Positions 23,342 through 32,098 of a stretch of DNA of 35,174 bases are shown in pieces (the stretch's first letter is position 1; each line of letters starts with the position of its first letter). The notes under the pieces were generated by a model. The model saw only the letters and a list, made by a program, of their open reading frames with translations, was not told where the DNA came from and ran no database searches. The translations under genes were made by a program, and so were the position numbers. This DNA is from Acidobacteriaceae bacterium (lineage in GTDB: Bacteria > Acidobacteriota > Terriglobia > Terriglobales > Acidobacteriaceae). The stretch spans positions 22,690 through 57,863 of the forward strand of contig PLGM01000180.1 of assembly GCA_003139795.1 (NCBI GenBank), read 5' to 3'.

Positions 23342-26300
23342 ATGCGCAATCAAGCTGAAGCCAATCTCTCGGCCTTGATCGAAAGCACGGAAGACCTGAT
23401 CTGGTCGGTGGACCTGAATTATGGTCTCACTCTATTCAACCGGGCTTTTCAGCGGCACATCGAGCAGGTTTATGGCGTCCGGGTCGCGGTGGGGATGCGC
23501 CCGGAGGATCTACCCCTGCCAGAGAGAACTGCGCCTTGGCCACAGCTTTTTAGGCGGGCGCTGTCTGAAGGCCCTTTCCGGATCGAGTATTCTCTGCTCG
23601 ACGGGCACACCCACGAGGTGGCTTTCAACCCCATCGTGATCGATGGGGAAACAACCGGTATTTCCGTCTTCGGCAAAGACATCACGGAACGCAAGCGGGT
23701 CGAACTGGCGTTGGCTGAAAGCGAAGCCACCTTTCGCAGGTTTTTCGAGGAAAACGGCACCATGATGGTGCTTCTCGACCCGATCAGCAGCAACATTGTC
23801 GCCGCCAACCAGGCGGCTGCGGACTATTACGGCCTGCCACAGGATCGGCTGATTGGCGTGCCCGCGGACCAGATCAACACTGCGTCACCCGAAACGAATG
23901 TCCTTGACAGGCAGCGCGTGCTGCAAAGGCAACACGATGTCTTCAACTATCGCATTCGCTTGGCTTCCGGTGAAGAGCGGGAAGTTGAGGCCTATACCTC
24001 GCCCTTCGTTGTGGACGGTAGACCGCTGATCTACGCCATCATCCGCGACGTCTCCGAGCGCAAGCGGACGGAGATAGAACTCCGCGAGAGCAGGGACTCC
24101 CTGAGAGAAGCGCAGATGATTGGAGAGCTTGGAAGCTATGTCCTCGATTTCGGCACCGGAATGTGGACAAGTTCCAGTCTGCTGGACGAGCTGTTCGGCA
24201 TAGACGAAAGCTATGAGCGCAGTGTGGCGGGATGGGTGGCCCTTGTCCATCCCGGCGACCGGGCGATGATGACTGCCTACTTCGCCGACGAGGTTGTTGG
24301 GGCCAGAAAGGCCTTCGACAAGGAATACCGCATCGTTCGCCAGACAGACCGGGCGGAGCGCTGGGTGTATGGACGGGGCAGACTCGACTTCGACGCCCAG
24401 GGCCAGCCCTTGAAGATGCGCGGCGTTATCAAGGACATCACCGAGCGCAAACTGGCGGAGGCGCAGCTCCGCGAGAGCGAGGAGCGCTACCGCTCGACCT
24501 TCGAGCAGGCCGCGGTCGGCATCGTCCATGCCTCGTTCGACGGCAGGTACCTGAGGTGCAACGCACGTTTCGCCGAGATCGTCGGCTACCCGCTGGAGGA
24601 AATCCCCGGCATGACCTTCCAGCAGATCACGGCTCCAGAGAATCGGGCCGAAAGTGAGACAGCACGCCAACGAATTAAGAGCGGCGAGGCCGAAAGTTTC
24701 ACCTGCGAGAAGCGCTACCTCCGCAAAGACGGCAGCTTGACCTGGGTAAAGGTAACGGTCTCGACGCAACGCGACGCCGAGGGACGCCCGCTTCACACCA
24801 TCGCCCTGGTCGAAGACATCAATGCCCGCAAGACCGCGGAGGCGCGCCTGGCCGCGGCTACTGAAGCACTGCGGTCGAGCGAAGCCCGTTACCGCACCGT
24901 ATTCCAGACCAGTCTCGATCTCATCGCCATCAATCGTCTCAGTGATGGAATGTATGTCGATGTCAATAAGGCATTCGTCGATGCCACGGGATTCGAACGC
25001 GAAGAGGTCCTCGGACATACGTCTCTGGAACTCAACGCCTGGGCGGATTCTCGCGATCGGCGGATTTTTGTCGAACTGCTGCGCCTGCAATCGCAATGCC
25101 GGAATCTGGAGGTCAGCTTTAAAAGAAAGAACGGCGAGGTTTTTTCCGCGCTTGTATCCGCGGCGGCGATTGAGCTTGAAGGCGTCCCCTGCGTCGTCAC
25201 ACAGATACGGGATATCTCCCATGCCAAGGCGGCCCAGAACGAGATCCGCAATCTCGCCTTCTATGACCCGTTGACCGGTCTGCCCAACCGCCGCCTGCTG
25301 CTGGACCGGTTGCGCCAGGCCCTGGCTGCCGGCGCCCGAAGCGGCCGCTCGCAGGCGCTGCTGTTCGTCGATCTGGATCATTTCAAGACCTTGAACGACA
25401 CCCTCGGCCATCAGACAGGCGACCTTCTGCTCAAGGAAGTCGCCCAGCGCATTGTCGCCTGCACCAGCGAAGCCGACACCGCCGCTCGCCTGGGCGGAGA
25501 TGAGTTTCTGGTGTTGCTCGAAGATTTGAGCGGGACTCCAGAGGAAGCCGCGGCCCAGGCCAAAGCCGTCGGCGAGAAGGTTCTGGCGGCCATCGACCAG
25601 CCTTACCTGCTCAACGGCCGTGAGTGTCGCAGCAGCGCTAGCATCGGCATCTCCGTCGTCGGGAATCGCCGCGAAACCGCCCACGAAGCTTTGCAGCAGG
25701 CGGATATTGCCATGTATCAGGCCAAGGCGGCGGGCCGCAACGCCATTCGCTTTTTTGCCCCTGCTTTGCAGGCCGCCGTGAACGCCCGCGCAACCATGGA
25801 GGACGACCTGCGCAAGGCGATAAAAAACAACGAGTTCGTGCTCTATTACCAGCCTCAAGTCGACCGCGCCCGCTTGATCGGCGCCGAGGCCCTGATCCGT
25901 TGGCAGCATCCCACGCGCGGCCTCCTGGCCCCTGGCGACTTTATTTCCCTGGCCGAGGAAACCGGCCTGATTCTGCCTTTGGGAAACTGGGTGCTGGAAA
26001 CCGCCTGTGCGCAGATTGCGGCATGGGCGAATCGGGAGCAATCCACCCATATCTCCGTCGCGGTGAACATCAGCGCACGCCAGTTCCGCCAGCCGGAATT
26101 CGTCGAACAGGTGCTGGCGGCCCTCGATCGCGCCGGCGCCGATTCGCAAGACCTGGACCTGGAACTCACCGAGAGCATGTTGGTGGAAAATATCGAAGAC
26201 ATCATCGCCAAGATGAGTCTTCTCAAGTCCCATGGCCTCAGATTCTCCCTCGACGATTTCGGCACCGGCTATTCCTCGCTGGCCTACCTGAAGCGATTGC

Positions 26301-26575
26301 CCTTGGACCAAATGAAGATCGACCGGTCCTTCGTCCGCGACATGCTGGTGGATGAAAGCAGCGGCGCCATTGCACAAACCATCATCTCGTTGAGCCGGGC
26401 AATGGGCTTGCCGGTCATCGCCGAGGGAGTGGAGACTGAGCAACAGCGGGAGTTCCTCACCCGTCTCGGCTGCCATGCGTTTCAGGGTTACCTGTTCAGC
26501 CGTCCTCTGCCCCTCCGGGAGTTTGAGGATCATTGGCTGCCCACTCCAAGGAACTCGTTCTCCGCCGCCGACTAG
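23342..26575 (+). CDS. Five-PAS GGDEF-EAL cyclic-di-GMP protein
   Basis: A 1077-residue cytoplasmic protein with about five PAS domains (roughly 5-120, 130-240, 250-375, 380-505, 510-630), then GGDEF (about 640-800) and EAL (about 820-1065). The PAS linkers carry the usual DITERK or DVSERKR ends. The GGDEF motif is intact (718-722), but the RxxD product-inhibition site is replaced by SEAD. The EAL motif is intact (849-851) and LDDFGTGYSSLAYLK is the loop-6 region with metal-binding Asp residues. Both making and breaking cyclic-di-GMP are possible; the balance cannot be read from sequence. No membrane segment is seen. I use the ATG at 23342, with AGGAAAGG before it. An ATG at 23192 would add 50 residues and overlap a possible minus-strand gene. 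Confidence 0.88.
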   Translation: MRNQAEANLSALIESTEDLIWSVDLNYGLTLFNRAFQRHIEQVYGVRVAVGMRPEDLPLPERTAPWPQLFRRALSEGPFRIEYSLLDGHTHEVAFNPIVIDGETTGISVFGKDITERKRVELALAESEATFRRFFEENGTMMVLLDPISSNIVAANQAAADYYGLPQDRLIGVPADQINTASPETNVLDRQRVLQRQHDVFNYRIRLASGEEREVEAYTSPFVVDGRPLIYAIIRDVSERKRTEIELRESRDSLREAQMIGELGSYVLDFGTGMWTSSSLLDELFGIDESYERSVAGWVALVHPGDRAMMTAYFADEVVGARKAFDKEYRIVRQTDRAERWVYGRGRLDFDAQGQPLKMRGVIKDITERKLAEAQLRESEERYRSTFEQAAVGIVHASFDGRYLRCNARFAEIVGYPLEEIPGMTFQQITAPENRAESETARQRIKSGEAESFTCEKRYLRKDGSLTWVKVTVSTQRDAEGRPLHTIALVEDINARKTAEARLAAATEALRSSEARYRTVFQTSLDLIAINRLSDGMYVDVNKAFVDATGFEREEVLGHTSLELNAWADSRDRRIFVELLRLQSQCRNLEVSFKRKNGEVFSALVSAAAIELEGVPCVVTQIRDISHAKAAQNEIRNLAFYDPLTGLPNRRLLLDRLRQALAAGARSGRSQALLFVDLDHFKTLNDTLGHQTGDLLLKEVAQRIVACTSEADTAARLGGDEFLVLLEDLSGTPEEAAAQAKAVGEKVLAAIDQPYLLNGRECRSSASIGISVVGNRRETAHEALQQADIAMYQAKAAGRNAIRFFAPALQAAVNARATMEDDLRKAIKNNEFVLYYQPQVDRARLIGAEALIRWQHPTRGLLAPGDFISLAEETGLILPLGNWVLETACAQIAAWANREQSTHISVAVNISARQFRQPEFVEQVLAALDRAGADSQDLDLELTESMLVENIEDIIAKMSLLKSHGLRFSLDDFGTGYSSLAYLKRLPLDQMKIDRSFVRDMLVDESSGAIAQTIISLSRAMGLPVIAEGVETEQQREFLTRLGCHAFQGYLFSRPLPLREFEDHWLPTPRNSFSAAD

Positions 26576-26604
26576 GCCTTTGACCGCATGATTTTGTACC
26601 AAAA

Positions 26605-26700
26605 CTGGGTGCCCCACCTGGGTGCCGGGGTACCCTCGGGGCCGGGGCAGCGCGTGTCCCCGCGGCGACTTTTTGCGCCTAGGGTGGGAGGCCGCGACAC
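26605..26700. repeat. GC-rich repeat with GGGTGCC direct copies
   Basis: The gap after the GGDEF-EAL gene begins with GGGTGCC at 26607-26613 and again at 26620-26626, and CCCCACC (26612-26618) is roughly matched by a reversed GGGTGGG about 70 bases on. It shares the GTGCCCCA core with the hairpin at 22882-22919. It looks like a degenerate member of an acidobacterial hairpin repeat. Confidence 0.35.
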
Positions 26701-26738
26701 TCAATCACACGTACGAAATCACACGGTCAGAGACCTGG

Positions 26739-26844
26739 AGCGGTTCTCCATTTCACGTGCCCTTGCCAGTTCTCTGCAAGGTGGCTCGCCGCGGCGAGCC
26801 ACCCAGCAGTGGTGGTTTCGGGGAATAGCAATTGGAGAACCGCT
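26739..26844. repeat. Nested inverted-repeat element
   Basis: AGCGGTTCTCCA (26739-26750) and its exact complement TGGAGAACCGCT (26833-26844) bracket a perfect 24-bp palindrome, GGTGGCTCGCCG and its complement (26780-26803). The whole 106-bp unit can fold as a long hairpin with an inner one. No gene is encoded. It precedes the transposase remnant and may be a non-autonomous mobile repeat or a folded regulatory RNA. Confidence 0.6.
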
Positions 26845-26902
26845 GTAGGCTCTGCCGGCATATATACTCCGCAGCGGCGTAAAAACCTGGCGACCTTGGG
26901 GG

Positions 26903-27075
26903 TTGGTATCCGTGAACCGGTATGAAATGAGCGAATCACAGTGGGAGCGGATCGGAGATTTTCTGCCTGGACGCAAGGAACATGTGGGCCGCCCGGCGGC
27001 CGGTAACCGCGCGTTTGTGAACAGCGTGCCGTGGGTGCCTCGTCCCGTAGCCCGCTTCCAGGATCTCCTTGCCCT
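26903..27075 (+). pseudogene. IS5-type transposase N-terminal remnant
   Basis: NRYEMSESQWERIGDFLPGR followed by GRPAAGNRAFVNSVPWV matches the start of IS5-family (IS427-like) transposases, which usually read RYELSDxQWERI..LLPG...GR...NR.FVNAVLWVLRSGAPWRDLP. The next residues, PRPVARFQDL, can be aligned to LRSGAPWRDL with several changes, including Leu to Pro twice, and then similarity is lost near 27075. The DDE catalytic region is absent, so this is a dead fragment. The frame begins with GTG at 26912 (or TTG 26903). No terminal repeats of the original element are recognised. Confidence 0.65.
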
Positions 27076-27116
27076 CGCCTGCTCCTCGCTTTTGCTTCAG
27101 TTATATGGCTATACAG

Positions 27117-27256
27117 CCAGTACTACAGTTGTAGATCGCTTTTTCCGGAGGGAGCCGGGGGCTTCAGCTCCCGGAAAAAGCACGAATTGCCGGGGCCTTC
27201 AGGTCCGGGCCTTGGTCCATTCTCCGCGAAAGAAAGAAGTACAACTGTGGTACTAG
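27117..27256. mobile_element. MITE-like inverted-repeat element
   Basis: A 17-bp terminal inverted repeat with two mismatches: CAGTACTACAGTTGTA (from 27118; 17 bp from 27117) and TACAACTGTGGTACTAG (27240-27256). Inside is a second, perfect 11-bp pair, GCTTTTTCCGG (27138-27148) and CCGGAAAAAGC (27171-27181), with an inner GGAGC/GCTCC stem. The element is 140 bp, encodes nothing, lies beside a transposase remnant and reaches the stop codon of the adjacent outer-membrane gene. No clear target duplication is seen. Confidence 0.55.
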
Positions 27257-27828
27257 AACTGCCAGACCAATCCGCTGGAGATGCGGCCGAAATTGGTGGG
27301 CAGGCCGGGGATCCGGTATGGGCCTAACGTTACTGAGTGCTCGAGGGCGAAATAGGAGTATTGAAAGCCGCCCTCCACGCGGAAAGCGATATGCCGCGTG
27401 ATCGGTGTGTCCAGGCCGCCGCCAACGAGGGCTGAAAACGAGGCGGTTTGGCCGGTTGCACCGTCTGCCCCCCAAGTCTTGTTCGCGCCGCCGTTTCCCG
27501 CCAATCCCTCCACAAAAACGGATTCTCTTTTGATACGCCAGCTGTATTGCCCGCCGCCCATGATGAAGTAGGGGTGTTGCGGCGCGCCCAGGTTGGTCCC
27601 GCGGTATGCGGAGACGTCGACCTTGAAACGCAAGTTGTGCCAGGACGGGAAGGCCACGCCGGCATCGAATCCGTTCAGCGGCTGGTGGGATCCGGTCACC
27701 CCATCCAGGGAGTTGGAGAGGTAACTATAGCCCCCGTAGATCTGGTAGCGCGCGGGCGCCTCCTTTTGGGCGTGAAGGGCGGACGACAGGCACAGCAGTG
27801 CGATCAGCGAAAAGAGACGAGATGGCAT
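27253..27828 (-). CDS. Outer-membrane beta-barrel protein
   Basis: A 191-residue protein with a signal peptide (MPSRLFSLIALLCLSSALHA, cleavage before QKEA). The mature part has alternating hydrophobic and polar residues and many aromatic strand ends, beginning YQIYGGYSYLSNSLDG and ending with RISSGLVWQF; a final Phe is the outer-membrane sorting signal. Glycine-rich turns (MGGGQYSW, LVGGGLDT) fit an eight-stranded barrel of the OmpA/OmpW-like superfamily. Function is unknown. The last codons and stop lie inside the right arm of the MITE-like repeat, so the C-terminal end may have been shaped by its insertion, though the terminal WQF is intact. GAGGT precedes the ATG at 27828. Confidence 0.75.
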   Translation of the reverse strand: MPSRLFSLIALLCLSSALHAQKEAPARYQIYGGYSYLSNSLDGVTGSHQPLNGFDAGVAFPSWHNLRFKVDVSAYRGTNLGAPQHPYFIMGGGQYSWRIKRESVFVEGLAGNGGANKTWGADGATGQTASFSALVGGGLDTPITRHIAFRVEGGFQYSYFALEHSVTLGPYRIPGLPTNFGRISSGLVWQF

Positions 27829-28091
27829 TCAGGACCTCGGGTTCTAAAGTCTCTCCATCTTATCTGGTCGGTTTGGCCGTTGGGAATCAGCAGGTGCGCG
27901 ATCCGCGGTCAGTGATCGGCGCGCCGCGATTCGTTCTCCCGCGTCACCGGCAGTTCCAAAAGCAGTGAAATCGTATCGAACGCTGCTGCAGCCATGTTTC
28001 GATCCGGCCCCGTGCTTCGGGCGCTCCGCGGTCCAATCCGCAGCTTGTTTGCACCAGAGGCGCCCCGCTGACTTGCTGGCTCGCTGCCCCA

Positions 28092-28763
28092 TCAATCCAT
28101 CGACATGCTCAGCTGGTGCCGCACATCCGCCCCGCGAATCCAGAAAATCACATCGGTCGCGATATTCGACGCGTGGTCCGCAATCCGCTCCAGGTTGCGC
28201 GCCACCAGGATGCCGTGCATCGCTTGCTGGGTAAACTGCGGCTTTTCCTGGATCAGCTTGAGCAGGTCGGCGTGCGCGCGGCGGTGCATGCGGTCGATCT
28301 CGTCGTCCATGTCCCGTACCGAGTCCGCCAGCCGCGCATCCCCCTCCAGAAGCGCCTGCAGCGCCGAGCGGATCATCCGGCCGGCAAACTCGCCCATCGC
28401 CGCAAAATCCACCGGCAGATCCACTTCTTCGGTCTTCAGAATCTCCTTGGTCCGGCGAGCGATGCCCATCGCCTGGTCGCCGACCCGCTCCAGGTCGCCG
28501 TTGATCTTGATCACCGCCAGGATGAAGCGCAGATCGATGGCCATGGGCTGTTCCTTGGCCAGCAGTTCATAGGCCATCTCGTCCAGCTCGTGCTGCGCCG
28601 TGTTGATGGCGGCCTCGTTTTGCTTCACGTACTGGCACAGGCCCTTGTCGCGCTGCAGATAGGCGTCTACCGCGGACTCCACCGTCTGCTGCGCCAGCGC
28701 AGCCATGGCAAGCAGCTTGTCCTTCAGTTCGGCGAGTTGCAGCTGAAAATGAATTCGCGGCAC
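28092..28763 (-). CDS. phoU: PhoU phosphate-signalling protein
   Basis: A 223-residue protein made of two three-helix PhoU repeats. The family segments ELDEMAYELLAKEQPMAIDL, INGDLERVGDQAMGIARRT and, in the second repeat, ILVARNLERIADHASNIATD are all present; their Asp and Glu residues bind metal. PhoU couples the Pst phosphate importer to the PhoR kinase and keeps the Pho response off when phosphate is plentiful. No pst or pho genes are in view. The start is taken as GTG 28763 (VPRIHFQLQLAELKD), which fits the family and has GGGGGA before it; an ATG at 28889 would add 42 polar residues without similarity. The 263-bp gap upstream of the outer-membrane gene holds no gene. Confidence 0.85.
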   Translation of the reverse strand: MPRIHFQLQLAELKDKLLAMAALAQQTVESAVDAYLQRDKGLCQYVKQNEAAINTAQHELDEMAYELLAKEQPMAIDLRFILAVIKINGDLERVGDQAMGIARRTKEILKTEEVDLPVDFAAMGEFAGRMIRSALQALLEGDARLADSVRDMDDEIDRMHRRAHADLLKLIQEKPQFTQQAMHGILVARNLERIADHASNIATDVIFWIRGADVRHQLSMSMD

Positions 28764-28918
28764 CGCGGTTTCCCCCGTAATCTTTGATTGTGCATCATTC
28801 AGTGTTACCGGTGTGCAAATTTCGTGGCCGGCATCACAATGGTCACGCCCCGCCGGCGAACTGTCTCTGTCCTTGTTTTGATGCGCCACGCGCCGGGAAG
28901 ATGTTCTAGGCTAAACGT

Positions 28919-29584
28919 ATGACCGTCCCAGGCTCTTCTGAAGGCCCGATGTTCAGCCTCAACCCGGCCAATTGCGAACCCCGCCAGATCTACAAGCTGA
29001 TGACCGGCATCATCGTGCCGCGGCCCATCGCGCTGGTTTCCACCATGGACCGCAACGATATAGCCAACCTGGCGCCCTTCAGCTTCTTCTCCGGTGTGGG
29101 ATCGAATCCGCCCGCCGTGCTGTTCTGCCCCACGGTGCGCGCCCCGAACCGGTCCGCTTCCATTAGCTGGCCCGACCTTCGCAAGGACACCCTGCGCAAC
29201 GTCGAGGAGACGGGCGAGTTCGTGGTCAATGTGGTCAGCGAAGCCATTGCCGCGGCGGCCAATGCCGCCTCAGCCGAGGTCCCGCCGGAAGTGGACGAGT
29301 TTATGCTGGCCGGCCTCACTCCCCTGGCCAGCCAAGCTGTGCGCCCGCCTCGTGTGGCCGAGTCCCCCGCCCAGATGGAGTGCAAACTGCTTCAGGTCAT
29401 CTACACCAGCCACGCGCCGGGCGGAGGCGTCATTGTGCTGGGCGAAGTGGTCCGCTTTCACCTGCGCGAGGATCTGTTCGAGGATTTCCGCGTCGATCCC
29501 GCCGGCCTGGACGCCGTGGGCCGCATGGCCGGCAACTCCTGGGTCCGCACCCGTGACCGCATCGAATTCATCCGGCCCGGATAG
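28919..29584 (+). CDS. Flavin reductase-like FMN-binding protein
   Basis: A 221-residue protein of the flavin reductase-like (flavoredoxin) split-barrel family. PRQIYKLMTGIIVPRPIALV, ANLAPFSFFSGVGSNPPAVL, and an MECKLLQVIY stretch with VLGEVVRFH at the end of the barrel are the family pattern that binds FMN. Members reduce flavin with NAD(P)H or act in electron transfer; the partner is unknown. ATG 28949 (MFSLNPANCEP) begins exactly where relatives start, but ATG 28919 also has some signal; I give the longer form and note the alternative. It diverges from phoU and shares a 155-bp upstream region. Confidence 0.8.
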   Translation: MTVPGSSEGPMFSLNPANCEPRQIYKLMTGIIVPRPIALVSTMDRNDIANLAPFSFFSGVGSNPPAVLFCPTVRAPNRSASISWPDLRKDTLRNVEETGEFVVNVVSEAIAAAANAASAEVPPEVDEFMLAGLTPLASQAVRPPRVAESPAQMECKLLQVIYTSHAPGGGVIVLGEVVRFHLREDLFEDFRVDPAGLDAVGRMAGNSWVRTRDRIEFIRPG

Positions 29585-29841
29585 CCCTTACGCCCCCGCC
29601 CGCGCTGAAAAAGCCACGATGTTTCTGGCCCTCATCCGCCAGGGATGGCGCAAAACTCACGGCGGACGCGTCAGCCCGCCCCTGGCAGAGACTGATGAAT
29701 GCGATGCCCGACGCCAATTCGATCCCCAGAGTGCGGCCAGCAAGCGGCGCAACCCACGCTGCGGCAAGATTCTTCTCGGTGAAGGGCACGGCTGTACAGT
29801 TTGCTGAGCAACGGCGCCGGGCCAGCTTCCGATTGCCGAAC

Positions 29842-30294
29842 CTACACCGGAAACCCTCCCGTAATGTAGCCCTGCAACGCCTGAATGGTTTCCGCCTGAC
29901 CGGTGATCACCCACTTCACCAGGTCGCCAATCGACACCAATCCCACCACCGCGTCACCCTGCAACACCGGCAGATGGCGAACACGGTCTTGGGTCATCAG
30001 GGCCATGCATTCATCCACGGTGTGCTGCGGACTCACGAAGACAACCGGGCTGGTCATGATCTGCCGCACCTGGGTCTCTTTGGAATGGTGGCCCATCAGC
30101 ACGCCTTTGCGCGCGTAGTCGCGCTCCGACAGGATGCCGACAAGCCGGTGGTCGGAAACGACCAGCAAGGCGCCGATATCGTGCTCAGCCATCATCTGGA
30201 TCGCTTCATAGACTGACCGCTCAGGCGCTATCGACAGGACCCTGTTTTCTCCCTTGCCTTTCAGCAGCAACCCAATCGTGTCGGTGATCTTCAT
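29842..30294 (-). CDS. Two-CBS-domain protein
   Basis: A 150-residue protein with two CBS domains. CBS1 (about 10-75) includes [20 protein letters not shown] and ends in [12 protein letters not shown]2 (about 80-140) includes [20 protein letters not shown] and ends in [13 protein letters not shown]. Tandem CBS units bind adenosine nucleotides or other ligands at their interface and serve as energy or redox sensors. No catalytic domain is fused. GGAGG lies just before ATG 30294. A perfect palindrome lies 27 bp upstream (30321-30332). The 257-bp gap after it toward 29585 shows no gene that I can support. Confidence 0.85.
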   Translation of the reverse strand: MKITDTIGLLLKGKGENRVLSIAPERSVYEAIQMMAEHDIGALLVVSDHRLVGILSERDYARKGVLMGHHSKETQVRQIMTSPVVFVSPQHTVDECMALMTQDRVRHLPVLQGDAVVGLVSIGDLVKWVITGQAETIQALQGYITGGFPV

Positions 30295-30320
30295 CGGAAC
30301 CTCCTCGCCCTTCGCAGCCA

Positions 30321-30332
30321 CATACCGGTATG
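30321..30332. promoter_or_regulatory. Palindrome upstream of the CBS gene
   Basis: CATACCGGTATG is a perfect 12-bp palindrome whose near edge is 27 bp before the CBS ATG at 30294. It could be an operator or part of the leader. No promoter boxes of good quality were found around it. Confidence 0.3.
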
Positions 30333-30550
30333 CGCATCCCATCCCCGCTGGCCTTTATCCTCGCGGAACAGCAGTATATCTCGATTCGTGCACAGCAGTG
30401 CCGGCTGCCTCATCCTTGCAATTGCTGTTCGAGCAAAAGACTATCGCGAGGGTGGGATACCGTCAAACCAAACCAGGAAAGCCCAAACATGTCCAGCCCG
30501 TTTACCCGCCTGCCCTGGCTTTGCTGCATCCATTCGAAGAGAATGAGCAT

Positions 30551-30790
30551 TTAGGCCGCGTAGGTCGGTTCTTTGTCGAGACTGCGTGCGGCGAACTCGA
30601 TGACCGCTTTCACCTGCTCGCGATCAAGCCCGTCGAACCATTCCATCAGGTCGTCGATGCTGGCTCCGGCGACTATATTCTCAAAGATGGAAGAGACGGG
30701 CATACGGGTTCCCCGCAGCACCCAGGCCCCACTCACCTTCCCCGGAACGCTTTCGACAGCGTCGCACTGTGACCAATCGAGATTCGCCAT
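30551..30790 (-). CDS. DUF433 antitoxin-like protein
   Basis: A 79-residue DUF433 protein. The core KVSGAWVLRGTRMPVSSIFE, then NIVAGASIDDLMEWFDGLDREQ, is diagnostic of the family, a small winged helix-like fold that often serves as antitoxin to a DUF5615 PIN-like toxin. ATG 30790 has GGGAG at a good distance; a longer start at 30838 is less likely. The expected toxin gene is not intact downstream: one base after the stop an ATG opens MLILFE, close to the usual MLILFD start of DUF5615, but the rest of the frame (to about 30410) does not match and lacks the motif residues. So this is a lone antitoxin or a pair in decay. Confidence 0.75.
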   Translation of the reverse strand: MANLDWSQCDAVESVPGKVSGAWVLRGTRMPVSSIFENIVAGASIDDLMEWFDGLDREQVKAVIEFAARSLDKEPTYAA

Positions 30791-30844
30791 GGCTCGATCT
30801 CCCTCTTCCAAGAGTACGCCGGAACCTGTCTTTTTCAATAGCTC

Positions 30845-32098
30845 TCACACCGCCGTCATATCCTGTCCCCTGGCCTCGCGCCCCATCAGCGCCAACCCCG
30901 CCAGCGCCAGCGCCACCACCACCACGGTAACCGCCAGCACCGCCGGATAATTGCCCCACCGCTCCGCCGCCAAAGCCTGCGCCTTGCCGTTCCACGAGGT
31001 CACCAGCCCGCCCAACTGATACGCAAGCCCCGGCGCCGTAGCCCGCACCGGGGCCGGCGACAGCTCCGTCAAATAAGCCGGAACCACTCCCCAGGCCCCC
31101 TGCACCATGAACTGCATCAGCACCGCGCCGATGCCCAGCGTGATGGCCGAATGTCCATACGCGTAGAGCGGAATCACCGGAATCGACAGCAGCGCCGCGG
31201 CTACAATCGCCCGTTTGCGCCCCCATTTTTCCGACAGCGTTCCAAACGCGATCCCGCCCGCGATGGAGCCAAACCCATACAGTACCCCGATCAGCCCCAC
31301 CGTCGCCGGCTTCAGCTTCGCGAATACCGTGAGGAAGGTCGGGTACACGTCCTGTGTGCCGTGCGAGAAGCTCATGAAGGCCGTCATCAGCAGCACCAGA
31401 AACAGAAACGTGGGCAGAAACTTGAGCAGCATCGCCCATGTCCCGGCCCCGGCCCGCCTGCCCCCTCCGGCTTGCCGCGCCAGCCGCTCTTTTGCCCCCG
31501 CCAGCCACACCGGCGATTCACCCACCCGCGCCTGCACATAGAACACCAGCAAAGCCGGCGCCGCGCCCAGGATGAACAACCCCCGCCAGCCGATCCAATG
31601 GAAGAAAAGCGCGAAGGCCGCCGAGGCCAGAATCGACCCCATCGCGTAACCCTCCTGCAAAACGCCGCTGAACGTTCCGCGGCCCTCCTTGGGCAGCGTC
31701 TCAAATGCCAGCGCCGCACCCACGCCCCACTCCCCGCCCATGGCCAGCCCGAACAGCGCCCGCAGCGCCAGCAGCACGGCCAGTGACGGCGCAAAGGCGC
31801 AGGCCAGCTCAATCACCGAGAAGCTGAAGATGTTCACCATCAGCACCGGCCGCCGTCCGTACCGATCCGCCAGCATCCCAAACAGAATCGCTCCCACCGG
31901 CCGGAAGGCCTGGGTCAAAAACACCGTGCCCAGCACCGCCGATGGCTGCGTGTGGAACTCCCTGGCAATGGCCGGAACGCAGAAGATGAGGATGAAGAAG
32001 TCCAGCGAATCCATCGTCCAGCCCAGAAATGCGGCCACAAACGTGTGCCGCTGCGGGCGGGTCAGCCGGCGGAAGTGGCCGATCACAGACGAGGACAT
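30845..32098 (-). CDS. MFS carrier, sialate:H+ symporter/lactate type
   Basis: A 417-residue major facilitator carrier with about 12 membrane segments. FLGWTMDSLDFFILIFCVPA in the first helix is typical of the SHS subfamily (NanT, Jen1 lactate carriers). LADRYGRRPVLM between helices 2 and 3 and the matching LSEKWGRKRAIV after helix 8 are MFS signatures, and AMGGEWGVGAAL is the MFS motif region with E and W. It probably moves an organic acid or sugar acid with protons. The start is taken as ATG 32098 (MSSSVIGHFRRLTRPQ); no clear ribosome binding site is seen, and ATG 32110 is an alternative. It is not adjacent to enzymes that reveal the substrate. Confidence 0.82.
   Translation of the reverse strand: MSSSVIGHFRRLTRPQRHTFVAAFLGWTMDSLDFFILIFCVPAIAREFHTQPSAVLGTVFLTQAFRPVGAILFGMLADRYGRRPVLMVNIFSFSVIELACAFAPSLAVLLALRALFGLAMGGEWGVGAALAFETLPKEGRGTFSGVLQEGYAMGSILASAAFALFFHWIGWRGLFILGAAPALLVFYVQARVGESPVWLAGAKERLARQAGGGRRAGAGTWAMLLKFLPTFLFLVLLMTAFMSFSHGTQDVYPTFLTVFAKLKPATVGLIGVLYGFGSIAGGIAFGTLSEKWGRKRAIVAAALLSIPVIPLYAYGHSAITLGIGAVLMQFMVQGAWGVVPAYLTELSPAPVRATAPGLAYQLGGLVTSWNGKAQALAAERWGNYPAVLAVTVVVVALALAGLALMGREARGQDMTAV

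Noticed and set aside
23885..26704. Minus-strand open frame of 939 codons across the GGDEF-EAL gene
   Set aside because: It is antisense to a gene with clear PAS, GGDEF and EAL motifs and shows no motif of its own; long antisense frames are common in high-GC DNA.
29585..29841. Short frames on both strands between the flavin reductase and CBS genes
   Set aside because: No motif, no ribosome binding site and no coherent composition; treated as non-coding.
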